From: Actinacidiphila epipremni
GTDB taxonomy: Bacteria; Actinomycetota; Actinomycetes; Streptomycetales; Streptomycetaceae
Direction: 5' to 3'
Length of the DNA: 64,000 nucleotides
Assembly (NCBI RefSeq): GCF_012034175.1
Contig: NZ_JAATEJ010000026.1
Location: forward strand, 80,074 to 144,073
Position numbers and translations under genes: made by a program. Below, piece after piece: positions 1 to 8,304 of this stretch. The notes below the pieces were generated by a model. That model worked only from the letters and a program-made list of their open reading frames with translations. It was not told the DNA's origin and did not search any database. Within the stretch, counting starts at the first letter, position 1. Each line of letters starts with the position of its first letter.

Positions 1-1062
1 GGCCAGCACCAGCGTGTCCACGTCCCACAGGTTCGCCAGCGCCACCGCGCCCTCGGCGAGCAGCGCCGCCGACTCGTCCACCAGCTCCCGGGCCTGCTCG
101 TCGCCGTAGATCGCGGCCCGCGCCAGGACGTCGAAGGCCCGCGCGTCCGGGTCGTCGGGGCGGATCCGCAGCCGCTCGGCGAAGCCGGGCAGCGCCCGGG
201 CCCGGGCCACCACCGCGCGCGGGGCCGCGTACATCTCCAGGCAGCCGCGGTTGCCGCACGGGCACGGCTCACCGTCGCGGATCACCGCCACATGTCCGAT
301 CTTTCCCGCGTTGGAGCTCGCCCCGCGGTGCAGCGAACCGTCCAGCACGACCCCGGAACCGATACCCGAGTTCATGTACAGGCACCCGAAGGTGCGCTCC
401 CGGGAGATCTGCCGGCCCCAGAACTCGCCCACCGTCGCCGCCGCCGCGTCGCTGTCCACCAGCACCGGCACGCCCAGCCGGGCCGCGAGCGCGTCCGCGA
501 GGTCCAGCCCCGCCCACTGCGGCAGCCCCGGCGGCGCGAGGAAACCGCCGCGCCCGAGGTCCACCGGGCCAGGTCCGATCACTGCGAGCCCGGCGACGGT
601 CTGCGGGGGCAGCCCCAGGCCGTCGGTGACGTCCCGGTAGAGCGCGGCGAGCCGGTCCACCGCGTCGTCCGTGCCCTCCGTTCCCTCAGCGCCCTGCGCG
701 CCCTTTTCCGTACCCTCCGCGCCGACCGGGCCCGCGACCAGCTCGCGGCCCACCGTGCCGCCCCGGGTGTCGGTGACGACGCAGGTCAGCGCGTCGGCGC
801 CGACATGGATGCCGACGCCGTACGCCGCCCGGGAGTTGATCACCAGCATCGTCCGCGGCTTGCCGCGGGTGGCCACCGTGTCACCGGTCTCGCGCACCAC
901 GCCGTCGTCGATGAGCCGGCGCACGATGTTGGAGATTGTCGGCTGTGTCAGCCCGGTGACCTTCACCAGCTCCACCCGGCTGATCGGCCCCGACGACCTG
1001 ATGAGGTCGACGATGAGTGCGCGGCTGCCGGGTCCCGCAGCCGCAGACTCCCGTCGGGCCAC
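1..1062 (-). CDS. ROK-family transcriptional repressor, 3' end outside window
   Basis: ROK (Repressor, ORF, Kinase) proteins join a winged-helix DNA-binding domain to a sugar-kinase-like sensor domain. The reading frame is open from a GTG at 1062 to the window edge, giving 354 residues of a family usually near 400. The N-terminus has a helix-turn-helix with SRVELVKVTGLTQPTIS, then a kinase-like core starting near GVGIHVGADALTCVVTD; the last visible residues (AVALANLWDVDTLVLA) are the usual ROK C-terminal region. A GAGGTGG sequence precedes the GTG. It is transcribed divergently from the sugar-uptake genes, which suggests local control of mannoside use; ligand and operator are inferred, not seen. 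Confidence 0.82.
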   Translation of the reverse strand, partial: MARRESAAAGPGSRALIVDLIRSSGPISRVELVKVTGLTQPTISNIVRRLIDDGVVRETGDTVATRGKPRTMLVINSRAAYGVGIHVGADALTCVVTDTRGGTVGRELVAGPVGAEGTEKGAQGAEGTEGTDDAVDRLAALYRDVTDGLGLPPQTVAGLAVIGPGPVDLGRGGFLAPPGLPQWAGLDLADALAARLGVPVLVDSDAAAATVGEFWGRQISRERTFGCLYMNSGIGSGVVLDGSLHRGASSNAGKIGHVAVIRDGEPCPCGNRGCLEMYAAPRAVVARARALPGFAERLRIRPDDPDARAFDVLARAAIYGDEQARELVDESAALLAEGAVALANLWDVDTLVLA

Positions 1063-1157
1063 CCTCGACCACCTCTCGCCTCGCCGTACGCTGTCGCACG
1101 ACTACGTTACCGGCGAGGTTAGACGAGACGGACGAGTCATCTGACGAGGAGGATGCC

Positions 1158-2018
1158 ATGCCCGCCCCCGCGACCGGCCCGCAGGCCCGCCCGCAGCAGG
1201 GCACCCCGGTCGGGCTCGCGCTGGTGCGGGACGCCGAGGTGCTGGGCGCCGAGCCCTTCTTCCACGAGTTCATCGCCGGCATGGAGCGGGTGCTCGTGCC
1301 GCTCGGCGTGCCCGTGCTGCTCCAGGTCGTGGCGACCGTGCAGCAGGCCGCCGACCGGATGCGGGCCTGGGCGCGGCACGGCCAGGTGCAGGGCGTGATC
1401 CTCATCGACCTGCTGCCCGGCGACGAGCGGGTGGCGCTGGTCACCCGCTCCGGCCTGCCCTGCGTCGTCATCGGCGACCCGGTCACCGCGGGCGGGCTGC
1501 CGGCGGTGTGGACGCAGGACGACGTGGCGATGGAGGGCGTCGTCGCCGAGCTGGTCGCGGCCGGCCACACCCACCTGGGGCATGTCGCAGGACCCGCGCA
1601 GATGGCCCATACGATCATCCGCCGCCGTACGTTCGAGGCCGCGGCGGCCGGGCACGGGGTCCGTACCACGACCTTCGAGGGCGACTACTCCGAGGCCGCG
1701 GGCGTGCGGGCCATCACCGCGCTCGCCGCGCTGTCGGACCGGCCGACCGCGGTGGTCTTCGACAACGACGTGATGGCGCTGGGCGCGCTGCACGAGACCG
1801 GGCGGCTGGGCCTCTCGGTGCCCGCCGACCTGTCGCTCATCGCCTGGGACGACTCGGCGCTGTGCCAGCTCGCGGTGCCGCCGCTCAGCGCGGTCAGCCA
1901 TGACGTGCAGGAACTCGGCGAGCTGGTCGGGCACGCGCTCGCCGGCGCGCTGAGCGGCGCGCCCGCCGGCACGGTCAAGGCGCCGCCGGCCCGGCTGGTG
2001 GTCCGCGGCAGCCTCTGA
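1158..2018 (+). CDS. LacI/GalR-type ligand-sensor protein lacking the HTH domain
   Basis: The 286-residue product matches the periplasmic-binding-protein-like sensor half of LacI-family regulators: it opens with VGLALVRDAEVLGAEPFF, contains GHTHLGHVAG and RRRTFEAAAAGHG, and ends with DLSLIAWDDSALCQLAVPPL and a short tail. The usual first ~60 residues (LacI helix-turn-helix and hinge) are absent, and the upstream frame offers no such domain. The ATG at 1158 has GAGGAGG eight bases upstream. It shares a 95-bp divergent intergenic region with the ROK gene and precedes the sugar importer. It may be a sensor working through a partner, or a decayed regulator that kept its frame. Confidence 0.75.
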   Translation: MPAPATGPQARPQQGTPVGLALVRDAEVLGAEPFFHEFIAGMERVLVPLGVPVLLQVVATVQQAADRMRAWARHGQVQGVILIDLLPGDERVALVTRSGLPCVVIGDPVTAGGLPAVWTQDDVAMEGVVAELVAAGHTHLGHVAGPAQMAHTIIRRRTFEAAAAGHGVRTTTFEGDYSEAAGVRAITALAALSDRPTAVVFDNDVMALGALHETGRLGLSVPADLSLIAWDDSALCQLAVPPLSAVSHDVQELGELVGHALAGALSGAPAGTVKAPPARLVVRGSL

Positions 2019-2091
2019 GGCCGCTCACGCAACGTGACGCCGTGACCAGCCCTGCGTATCCGGCTCTTTGATAAATTACTAATCTTTCTTA

Positions 2092-2120
2092 TTGACACGC
2101 TGACCGGGCTCCGCGACTCT
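2092..2120 (+). promoter_or_regulatory. Candidate promoter of the mannoside importer operon
   Basis: TTGACA at 2092-2097 is a perfect -35 element. A weak -10 (GACTCT, 2115-2120) follows at 17 bases. An unusually AT-rich stretch (about 2066-2093) sits just upstream and is a reasonable place for a repressor or activator site. No clear dyad was found there. Confidence 0.45.
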
Positions 2121-2181
2121 GTGGGCGTGCCGGCCGCAGGACGGCCGCGCACCCTCGGCACGTTCAAGCAAAGGAAGCTCT

Positions 2182-3498
2182 ATGGACCACCGCACCAGGC
2201 CCTGGGCCGCGCGCGTCGTGGCCGCGTCCGTCGTCAGCGCCCTCGCCCTCGCCCTGGGCGGCTGCGGCACGGGCGGCGACCAGGCGAGCGGCAGCACCGG
2301 CAAAAGCAACTCGATCGACGTCGTGACCCGCTGGTCGGCGGGCAACTCGGCGGCTGCCGCCCAGGCCAGGGTCTTCAAGGCGTTCACCGACGAGACCGGC
2401 GTGAAGGTCAACGCCACTGACGGCCTGGAGACCATCGACGACCAGGTGGAGAACGCCGTCGCCGCCGGCAAGTCCCCCGACGTGGTGATCGTCAACCTGT
2501 ACGACAAGACGCTCGGCTGGCTCGACGCCGGCGTCACCGTCCCCGTCGACAACTACATCAAGCAGTGGGGCCTGGCCGACAAGCTCAAGCCCGCCGCGGT
2601 CGACGAATGGCGGGTCGGCGGCAAGCCGGACGGGCAGGTCCAGGGCTTCCCCTACTCCGGCTTCGGCTGGCCGGTCTGGTACAACACCGACCTGCTCAAG
2701 AAGGCCGGCGTCGACACCATCCCGACCACCACCGACCAGCTGATCGACGCGGCCAAGAAGCTGCGCGCCAAGGGCATCCAGCCGCTCACCGTCGGCGGCA
2801 ACGACTGGACCGGCCAAAAGCTCTTCTACCAGATCGCCGAGTCCTACACCGACGCCGCGACCATGCAGAACGTCATGAAGAACGGCGGCTACTGCGCCGA
2901 CCCGAACGTCATGAAGGGCATCCAGCTCTTCACCCAGCTGCGCGACGCCGGCGTCTTCGCCGACAACGCCGCCGGGCTCAACGCCGACGCGATGTACGCC
3001 GCCTACTACTCCGGCAAGGCCGCGATCATGTCCGCCGGCTCCTGGGCGTACACCGAGGCCAAGGGCTCCGGCACCGGCATCGAGACCCACACCACGCTGG
3101 CCGGCCTGCCCATCCCGGCCGGCTCGACCTTCACCAAGCCCACCGCCTTCCAGGGCTTCACCGGCGTCGGCTTCATGATCACCAAGCGCGGCGCGTCGAA
3201 GGACCGGATCGACAACGTCCGCAAGTTCATCACCAAGTTCTACGACCAGGCCACCGTCGGCGACTTCGTCAAGGACGCCAGCATCCTGCCGCCCACGACC
3301 GGCGACTTCGGCACCTACGCCACCGACCCGCTGCTGTCGCAGTCCCTCAAGCTCGACCCGAGCGTGGACTACGCGACCGTGCCCGACGTGTGGATCGGCT
3401 CCGCCTCCGACCCGATCATCCAGGTCCTGACCGGGGCCTACGGCAAGTCCTCGCCCGACAAGATCTGCAAGGGCCTCGACGACGCCACCAAGGGCTGA
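2182..3498 (+). CDS. ABC importer sugar-binding lipoprotein (family 1)
   Basis: The 438-residue precursor has a positively charged start, a hydrophobic stretch and the lipobox LALGGC near residue 30, so it should be a lipid-anchored substrate-binding protein on the outer face of the membrane. The body fits family 1 oligosaccharide-binding proteins (VVTRWSAGNSAAAAQARVF; GFPYSGFGWPVWYNTDLL; GKAAIMSAGSWAY). AAGGAAG precedes the ATG. It is the first gene of an importer with two permeases and a beta-mannosidase, so mannosides or manno-oligosaccharides are the likely cargo. No cognate ATPase gene is present nearby. Confidence 0.9.
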   Translation: MDHRTRPWAARVVAASVVSALALALGGCGTGGDQASGSTGKSNSIDVVTRWSAGNSAAAAQARVFKAFTDETGVKVNATDGLETIDDQVENAVAAGKSPDVVIVNLYDKTLGWLDAGVTVPVDNYIKQWGLADKLKPAAVDEWRVGGKPDGQVQGFPYSGFGWPVWYNTDLLKKAGVDTIPTTTDQLIDAAKKLRAKGIQPLTVGGNDWTGQKLFYQIAESYTDAATMQNVMKNGGYCADPNVMKGIQLFTQLRDAGVFADNAAGLNADAMYAAYYSGKAAIMSAGSWAYTEAKGSGTGIETHTTLAGLPIPAGSTFTKPTAFQGFTGVGFMITKRGASKDRIDNVRKFITKFYDQATVGDFVKDASILPPTTGDFGTYATDPLLSQSLKLDPSVDYATVPDVWIGSASDPIIQVLTGAYGKSSPDKICKGLDDATKG

Positions 3499-3508
3499 CG
3501 CCCCCGGC

Positions 3509-3547
3509 GCGGGCGGGGGCCGCCGCACACCCGCGGCCCCCGCCCGC
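3509..3547 (+). terminator. Strong hairpin between binding protein and permease genes
   Basis: A perfect 15-bp stem (GCGGGCGGGGGCCGC at 3509-3523 with its complement at 3533-3547) closes a 9-base loop. Such hairpins after binding-protein genes usually stabilise the upstream message or cause partial termination, giving more binding protein than permease. There is no T-tract. Confidence 0.6.
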
Positions 3548-3618
3548 TTCACCGCCCCTTCTACGGCAGCCGCCGCCCGCCTCCCCGCCGTACCGCTCCA
3601 GGCCGAAAGAAACGCCTC

Positions 3619-4581
3619 ATGACATCGACCAGCATCCTGGCCGGCACCCGCGCCGCGCCCGAGTCCGCGCCGCCGGCCGCCGGCCGCCGCAGACGCCGCC
3701 GCGGCGGACTGAACACCCCCCGACTGCTGTGGCTGACGGTGCCGTCCCTGGTGTGGTTCGCCGTCTTCTCCGTGGGCCCGCTGGTGGCGATGTTCGTCAT
3801 CGCGACACTGCGCTGGAAGGGCCTGATCTACGACCCCTCCTACGTCGGCACCGAGAACATCCGGCACGTCTTCGACGACCAGCTCTTCCACGACGCCCTG
3901 CGCAACAGCCTCGTTCAGGTCGCCGTCGTCATCCCGGTGATGATCCCGCTGGCCTTCATGCTCGGCTACCACCTGAGCACCAAGCCGCGCGGCTACCGGG
4001 TGCTGTCGATCCTCTACTTCTCGCCCGGCCTGATCTCCATCTCCGTCACCGGCATGATCTTCTACGGCGTCCTGTCCCCGAACGGCGGCGCCAACGGCCT
4101 GCTGAACTCCGTCGGCCTGGACTCGCTCGCCCACTCCTGGCTCGCCGACCCCAGCACCGCGCTGCCCTCGCTCATCGCGATCGACCTGTGGCGCGGCATC
4201 GGCTGGACCGCCGTGCTGTTCGCCTCCCGGCTCGCCAGCGTCCCCGGCGACGTCATCGAGGCCGCCAGGATCGACGGCGCAGGACGCTTCCGGATCATCT
4301 GGCAGATCACCTTCCCGATGGTCAAGGACTACGTCCGCACCCTGACGATGCTGCAGTTCCTCTGGACGCTGTTCACCTCGGCCGCGCTCATCCTGCTGCT
4401 CACCAAGGGCGGACCCGGCACGTCGTCCACCACGCTGTCCTACCTGGTCTACGAGAAGGCGTTCTCGCAGAGCGACCTCGGCTACAGCCAGGTCGTCGGC
4501 GTCGTCCTGCTGCTGATCGGCATCGCCGGGATGCTGCTGATCCGCGCGCTGCTGCGCAGCCCCCTGGAGAAGATCCGATGA
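3619..4581 (+). CDS. Sugar ABC transporter permease, MalF-type
   Basis: The 320-residue membrane protein has six likely transmembrane segments, the first around LLWLTVPSLVWFAVFSVG after a basic N-terminus. The cytoplasmic EAA loop is visible as EAARIDGAG before the last segments, the site where the ATPase docks. It sits between the binding-protein gene and a second permease whose ATG overlaps this stop codon (ATGA, 4578-4581), so translation is probably coupled. The pair forms the membrane channel of a CUT1-type importer. Confidence 0.9.
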   Translation: MTSTSILAGTRAAPESAPPAAGRRRRRRGGLNTPRLLWLTVPSLVWFAVFSVGPLVAMFVIATLRWKGLIYDPSYVGTENIRHVFDDQLFHDALRNSLVQVAVVIPVMIPLAFMLGYHLSTKPRGYRVLSILYFSPGLISISVTGMIFYGVLSPNGGANGLLNSVGLDSLAHSWLADPSTALPSLIAIDLWRGIGWTAVLFASRLASVPGDVIEAARIDGAGRFRIIWQITFPMVKDYVRTLTMLQFLWTLFTSAALILLLTKGGPGTSSTTLSYLVYEKAFSQSDLGYSQVVGVVLLLIGIAGMLLIRALLRSPLEKIR

Positions 4582-5492
4582 GCGTCCACACCCCGGGCCA
4601 CACCCCCGGCCACGCCCGCGACCCCCGCGCCGGCCGCTCGGCCGGCACCGCCCGGCTCGCCCGCCGCTCCCGCCGGGCCGGCGCCGGCCTGATCGCCACC
4701 CCGCTGTCGTGGCTGTACGCGCTGCTGCTCGCCGCGCCGCTCTACTACCTGGTCGTCAGCGCGCTCAAGACCAACATCGAGATCTTCAACCACCCCTTCG
4801 CGCTGCCCGCGCACTGGCTGTGGGCCAACTTCCGCACCGCCTGGCAGACCGCCGACCTCGGGCAGGCGCTGCTCAACTCGCTGCTGATCTCGGTCGTCGC
4901 GATCGTGCTGACCCTGGGCCTCGCGATGCCCGCGGCCTTCGCGCTCGCCCGGCTGGACAACCGGCTGTCCCGGCTGGTCACCGGCACCTTCTCGGTGGGC
5001 TTCCTCATCCCGCCGTTCGCCGCGCTGATCCCCACCGTGATCCTGGCGATCAAGCTGCACATGTTCTACACCCGCGAGTTCCAGATGCTCTTCCTGCCGG
5101 CGAGCGCGCTGCCGCTGTCGGTGCTGCTGCTCACCCAGTTCATGCGGACCGTGCCGCCCGCCCTCGTGGAGTCCGCGGCGCTGGACGGCGCGGGCAACTG
5201 GCGGCTGCTGGTCAACGTGTTCATCCCGATCGCCATGCCGGGCGTGGTGAGCGTGGCGATCCTGCAACTGCTCACCTTCTGGAACGAGTACCTGTTCTCG
5301 CTCACCATCACGGGCACCGCGCCGGACATCCGCACCGCGCAGGTCGCCCTGCCCACCCTGGTCTCCGACGCGACCGACTTCGGCGTGCTCACCGCCGGCA
5401 CCGTGCTCACCTTGCTACCGGTGTACGTCGCCTACTCGCTCGCCAGCCGCCGTATGCAGGAAGCTCTCACCGCAGGGGCAGTCAAGGGATGA
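4578..5492 (+). CDS. Sugar ABC transporter permease, MalG-type
   Basis: This 304-residue protein begins with a Pro/Arg-rich cytoplasmic leader, then six likely membrane spans (LSWLYALLLAAPLYYLVVSA is the first). The EAA loop reads ESAALDGAG. The length and the conserved WNEYLFSLT near the last spans fit the MalG/LacG side of CUT1 importers. The start overlaps the preceding stop and its own stop overlaps the next start (ATGA at 5489-5492), making a tightly coupled permease-permease-glycosidase unit. Confidence 0.9.
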   Translation: MSVHTPGHTPGHARDPRAGRSAGTARLARRSRRAGAGLIATPLSWLYALLLAAPLYYLVVSALKTNIEIFNHPFALPAHWLWANFRTAWQTADLGQALLNSLLISVVAIVLTLGLAMPAAFALARLDNRLSRLVTGTFSVGFLIPPFAALIPTVILAIKLHMFYTREFQMLFLPASALPLSVLLLTQFMRTVPPALVESAALDGAGNWRLLVNVFIPIAMPGVVSVAILQLLTFWNEYLFSLTITGTAPDIRTAQVALPTLVSDATDFGVLTAGTVLTLLPVYVAYSLASRRMQEALTAGAVKG

Positions 5493-8143
5493 CACTCAGC
5501 ACGCACACCACGACCACTCCGGCCACGGGTCCGGCTCCGGACGGCGCCACGGATTCCGCCACGGGTTCGGCTCCGGACACCGCTCCGGACGGGGCCGCGC
5601 CCGCCGCGCGGCGGCGCGACCTCGGCGGCACCTGGGAGCTGACCTGGACCGCGGGGCCCGCCGACACCCCCGGCGCGGTCCGCGCCGGCTCGGTGCCCGC
5701 CCAGGTGCCCGGCGAGGTCCACACCGCGCTGCTCGCCGCCGGCCATCTGGCCGACCCCGACGTCGGGTTCGGGGAGCTGGCGCAGGACTGGGTCGGCCGG
5801 TCGAGCTGGGCCTACCGCCGCTCCTTCAGTTGGTCCCCGCAGCCCGGCGCCCGTACCGACCTGGTCGCCGACGGCCTTGACACCGTCGCCGAGGTGTACG
5901 TCAACGGCCGGCACGTCGGTGCCGCCCGCGACCAGCACCTGGCCTACCGCTGGCCGGTCGAGGAGGTCCTGACCCCCGGCGAGAACACCATCGAGGTCCG
6001 CTTCGACTCCGCCTGGGACGCCGCCCTCGCGCACGAGCGCGCCCACGGCCCGCTGCCGTCGCCGTACGACGAGCCGTACGCGCACATCCGCAAGTCCGCG
6101 GCCAACTTCGGCTGGGACTGGGGGCCGCACTACGTCACCGCCGGCATCTGGCGCGGCATCCGCCTGGAGACGTACGCCGGACGTATCGACCACGTACGCC
6201 CGCTGGTGGACCTCGCCCCCGACCACGGCTCCGCCGAGGTCACCGCGCACGTCCGGCTCGACGCGCCGCCCGGCACCCGGGTGCGGGCCGAGCTGACCGA
6301 CCCGGCCGGGCGGCCCGCCGGAAGCGCTTACGGCCAGGTGGCGGGCGGCGACCGCGAGCTGGGCGGGGACGGCGAGGTGGCCCTCGCGCTCACCGTGGAC
6401 GCGCCCGAGCTGTGGTGGCCGGTGGGCCTGGGCGCCCAGCCCCGCTACGGGCTGCGGGTGCGGCTGGAGCTGGACGGCGCGCCGCTCGACGAGACCTCCG
6501 TACGCTTCGGGGTGCGCTCGGTCGCCCTCGACGAGACGCCCGACGCGCTCGGCGCCCGCTGGGCCCTGGTCGTCAACGGGCGGACCGTACGCGTCCGCGG
6601 CTACAACTGGATCCCCGACGACACCCTCGCCAGCCGCGCCACCCCGGCCCGTACGGCCGAACGTATCGACCAGGCCGTCGCCGGCAACGCCAACCTGCTG
6701 CGGGTCTGGGGCGGCGGCTACTTCGCCGGCGAGGACTTCCTCGACGCGTGCGACGAGCGCGGCGTGCTGGTCTGGCACGATTTCCTGTTCGCGTGCGCCG
6801 CCTACTGCGAGGACGAGGAGACCGCGGCGCTGGTCACCGCCGAGGCCGAGCAGGCCGTCGCCCGGATGGCCGCGCACCCCAGCCTCGTGCTGTGGTGCGG
6901 CGGCAACGAGACCGTGCTCGGCCGGCAGCACTGGGGCTGGGCCGACCAGATCGGCGAGCGCGGCTGGGGCGCGGCCTACTACCTCGACGTGCTGCCCGGC
7001 GTCCTCGCCCGGCTCGACCCGACCCGCCCGTACGTCCCCAACTCGCCCTGGTCCGGCAGCCTGGAGGCCGACACCACCGCCGTCACGCACGGGCCGAGCC
7101 ATCTGTGGGACGCCTGGAACGACGCCGACTACGTCCACTACCGCGACCACGACCCGTCGTTCGTCTCCGAGATGGGCTGGTGCGGGCCGGCCGCCTGGAC
7201 CACCCTGGAGCGGGTCCTCGGCGGCGAGACCCCGGGCCCTGCCTCCCCGCTGACCCGGCACCACCTGCGGGCGATCGACGGCATGCACAAGCTCACCCGC
7301 GGCCTCCAGCCGCATGTGCCCGCCCCCGCGGAGGGCGCCGACTGGCACTGGGCGACGCAGCTCGTGCAGGCCCGGGCGGTCGCCGCGGGCGTGGAGTGGC
7401 TGCGCTCCCGGGACCGGTGCGCGGGCGCGGTCGTATGGCAGCTCAACGACTGCTGGCCGGCGATCAGTTGGTCGGCCGTCGACTTCGCGGGCGTCGAGAA
7501 GCCGCTGTGGTACGCGCTCCGGCACGCTTTCGCGCCGCGGCTCGCGACCGTGCAGCCCGTCGCGCCCGGCCCGACGCACGACCCGACCGGGACGGCGGGG
7601 CTCGCGCTCACGCTGGTCAACGACACCGGCGAGGAGTGGCACCCCGAGGTGCAGGTGCTGCGCGTCGCGCTGGACGGCCGCGAGCTCGCCCGCACCCGGC
7701 TCACTCCGGCCTGCCCGCCGGGCGGCCTGCTGCACCTGCCGCTGGACCCGGCGGTCGCCGGGCCGGGGGACCCGCACGCGGAGCTGCTGGTCGTCGACAC
7801 CGACGCGGTGCGGACGACCTGGGCCTACCGCCCGGACCGCGCGCTGACCGCGCCGCGGCCGTCGCGTACCGTCATCCCCGCCACCGGGGACGGCGCGCTG
7901 CACCTGACGGTCACGGCGCACACCCTGCTGCGTGACCTGTGCGTCTTCCCCGACCGGCTCGCCGCGGCCCTGGGCCTGCCGCCGCACGACCTGCTCGTCG
8001 ACGAGTCCCTGCTCACGCTGCTGCCCGGCGAGAGCCGCACCTTCCGGGTGACCTCCCGTACGGGCACGCCGGTGCCGTCGCGGGCGCTGCCGCCGGGGGT
8101 GCTCGACGCGGCGGTGCGCTCCGCGGGGGAGCTGACCGCCTGA
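5489..8143 (+). CDS. Beta-mannosidase, glycoside hydrolase family 2
   Basis: The 884-residue enzyme should release mannose from the non-reducing end of beta-mannosides. It has the GH2 order: N-terminal jelly-roll sugar-binding domain (RRDLGGTWELTW), immunoglobulin-like domain, TIM barrel and C-terminal beta domains. LWCGGNE places the acid/base at Glu474, and SFVSEMGWCG places the nucleophile at Glu561; NWIPDD and WGGGY are also typical of mannosidases in this family. There is no signal peptide, so imported oligosaccharides would be cut in the cytoplasm. The N-terminal 40 residues are low-complexity Thr/Ala/Pro. The ATG overlaps the permease stop. Confidence 0.92.
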   Translation: MTLSTHTTTTPATGPAPDGATDSATGSAPDTAPDGAAPAARRRDLGGTWELTWTAGPADTPGAVRAGSVPAQVPGEVHTALLAAGHLADPDVGFGELAQDWVGRSSWAYRRSFSWSPQPGARTDLVADGLDTVAEVYVNGRHVGAARDQHLAYRWPVEEVLTPGENTIEVRFDSAWDAALAHERAHGPLPSPYDEPYAHIRKSAANFGWDWGPHYVTAGIWRGIRLETYAGRIDHVRPLVDLAPDHGSAEVTAHVRLDAPPGTRVRAELTDPAGRPAGSAYGQVAGGDRELGGDGEVALALTVDAPELWWPVGLGAQPRYGLRVRLELDGAPLDETSVRFGVRSVALDETPDALGARWALVVNGRTVRVRGYNWIPDDTLASRATPARTAERIDQAVAGNANLLRVWGGGYFAGEDFLDACDERGVLVWHDFLFACAAYCEDEETAALVTAEAEQAVARMAAHPSLVLWCGGNETVLGRQHWGWADQIGERGWGAAYYLDVLPGVLARLDPTRPYVPNSPWSGSLEADTTAVTHGPSHLWDAWNDADYVHYRDHDPSFVSEMGWCGPAAWTTLERVLGGETPGPASPLTRHHLRAIDGMHKLTRGLQPHVPAPAEGADWHWATQLVQARAVAAGVEWLRSRDRCAGAVVWQLNDCWPAISWSAVDFAGVEKPLWYALRHAFAPRLATVQPVAPGPTHDPTGTAGLALTLVNDTGEEWHPEVQVLRVALDGRELARTRLTPACPPGGLLHLPLDPAVAGPGDPHAELLVVDTDAVRTTWAYRPDRALTAPRPSRTVIPATGDGALHLTVTAHTLLRDLCVFPDRLAAALGLPPHDLLVDESLLTLLPGESRTFRVTSRTGTPVPSRALPPGVLDAAVRSAGELTA

Positions 8144-8173
8144 GCTCGCCCCTCTTGGCCCCCTCGGCCCCCC

Positions 8174-8210
8174 CGCGGGCCCCGCCGCACCTGACGCGGC
8201 GGGGCCCGCG
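8174..8210 (+). terminator. Terminator hairpin after beta-mannosidase
   Basis: A perfect 15-bp GC stem (CGCGGGCCCCGCCGC at 8174-8188, complement at 8196-8210) with a 7-base loop lies 30 bp after the operon's last stop. It lacks a T-run, as is common in streptomycetes. Confidence 0.65.
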
Positions 8211-8241
8211 GTGGTGTGCGCCCGGGCTGTCCCGCGGGGGC

Positions 8242-8268
8242 TGTTACGTTTCAGGCCGCGGGCCCGTC
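8242..8268 (+). promoter_or_regulatory. Candidate ECF41-type promoter (autoregulation)
   Basis: TGTTACG at 8242-8248 and CGTC at 8265-8268 are separated by exactly 16 bases, 37 bp before the sigma-factor start. The published ECF41 promoter, from memory, is TGTCACA-N16-CGTC. The first element matches 5 of 7, the second is exact. Confidence 0.55.
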
Positions 8269-8304
8269 GCACGGGTGGGGGCACTTCCGGAGGAGGGTGG
8301 GCTC

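Noticed and set aside
2164..4134. 656-codon minus-strand frame opposite the sugar importer
   Set aside because: Composition is low-complexity and it mirrors the binding-protein and permease genes; a GC-rich shadow frame.
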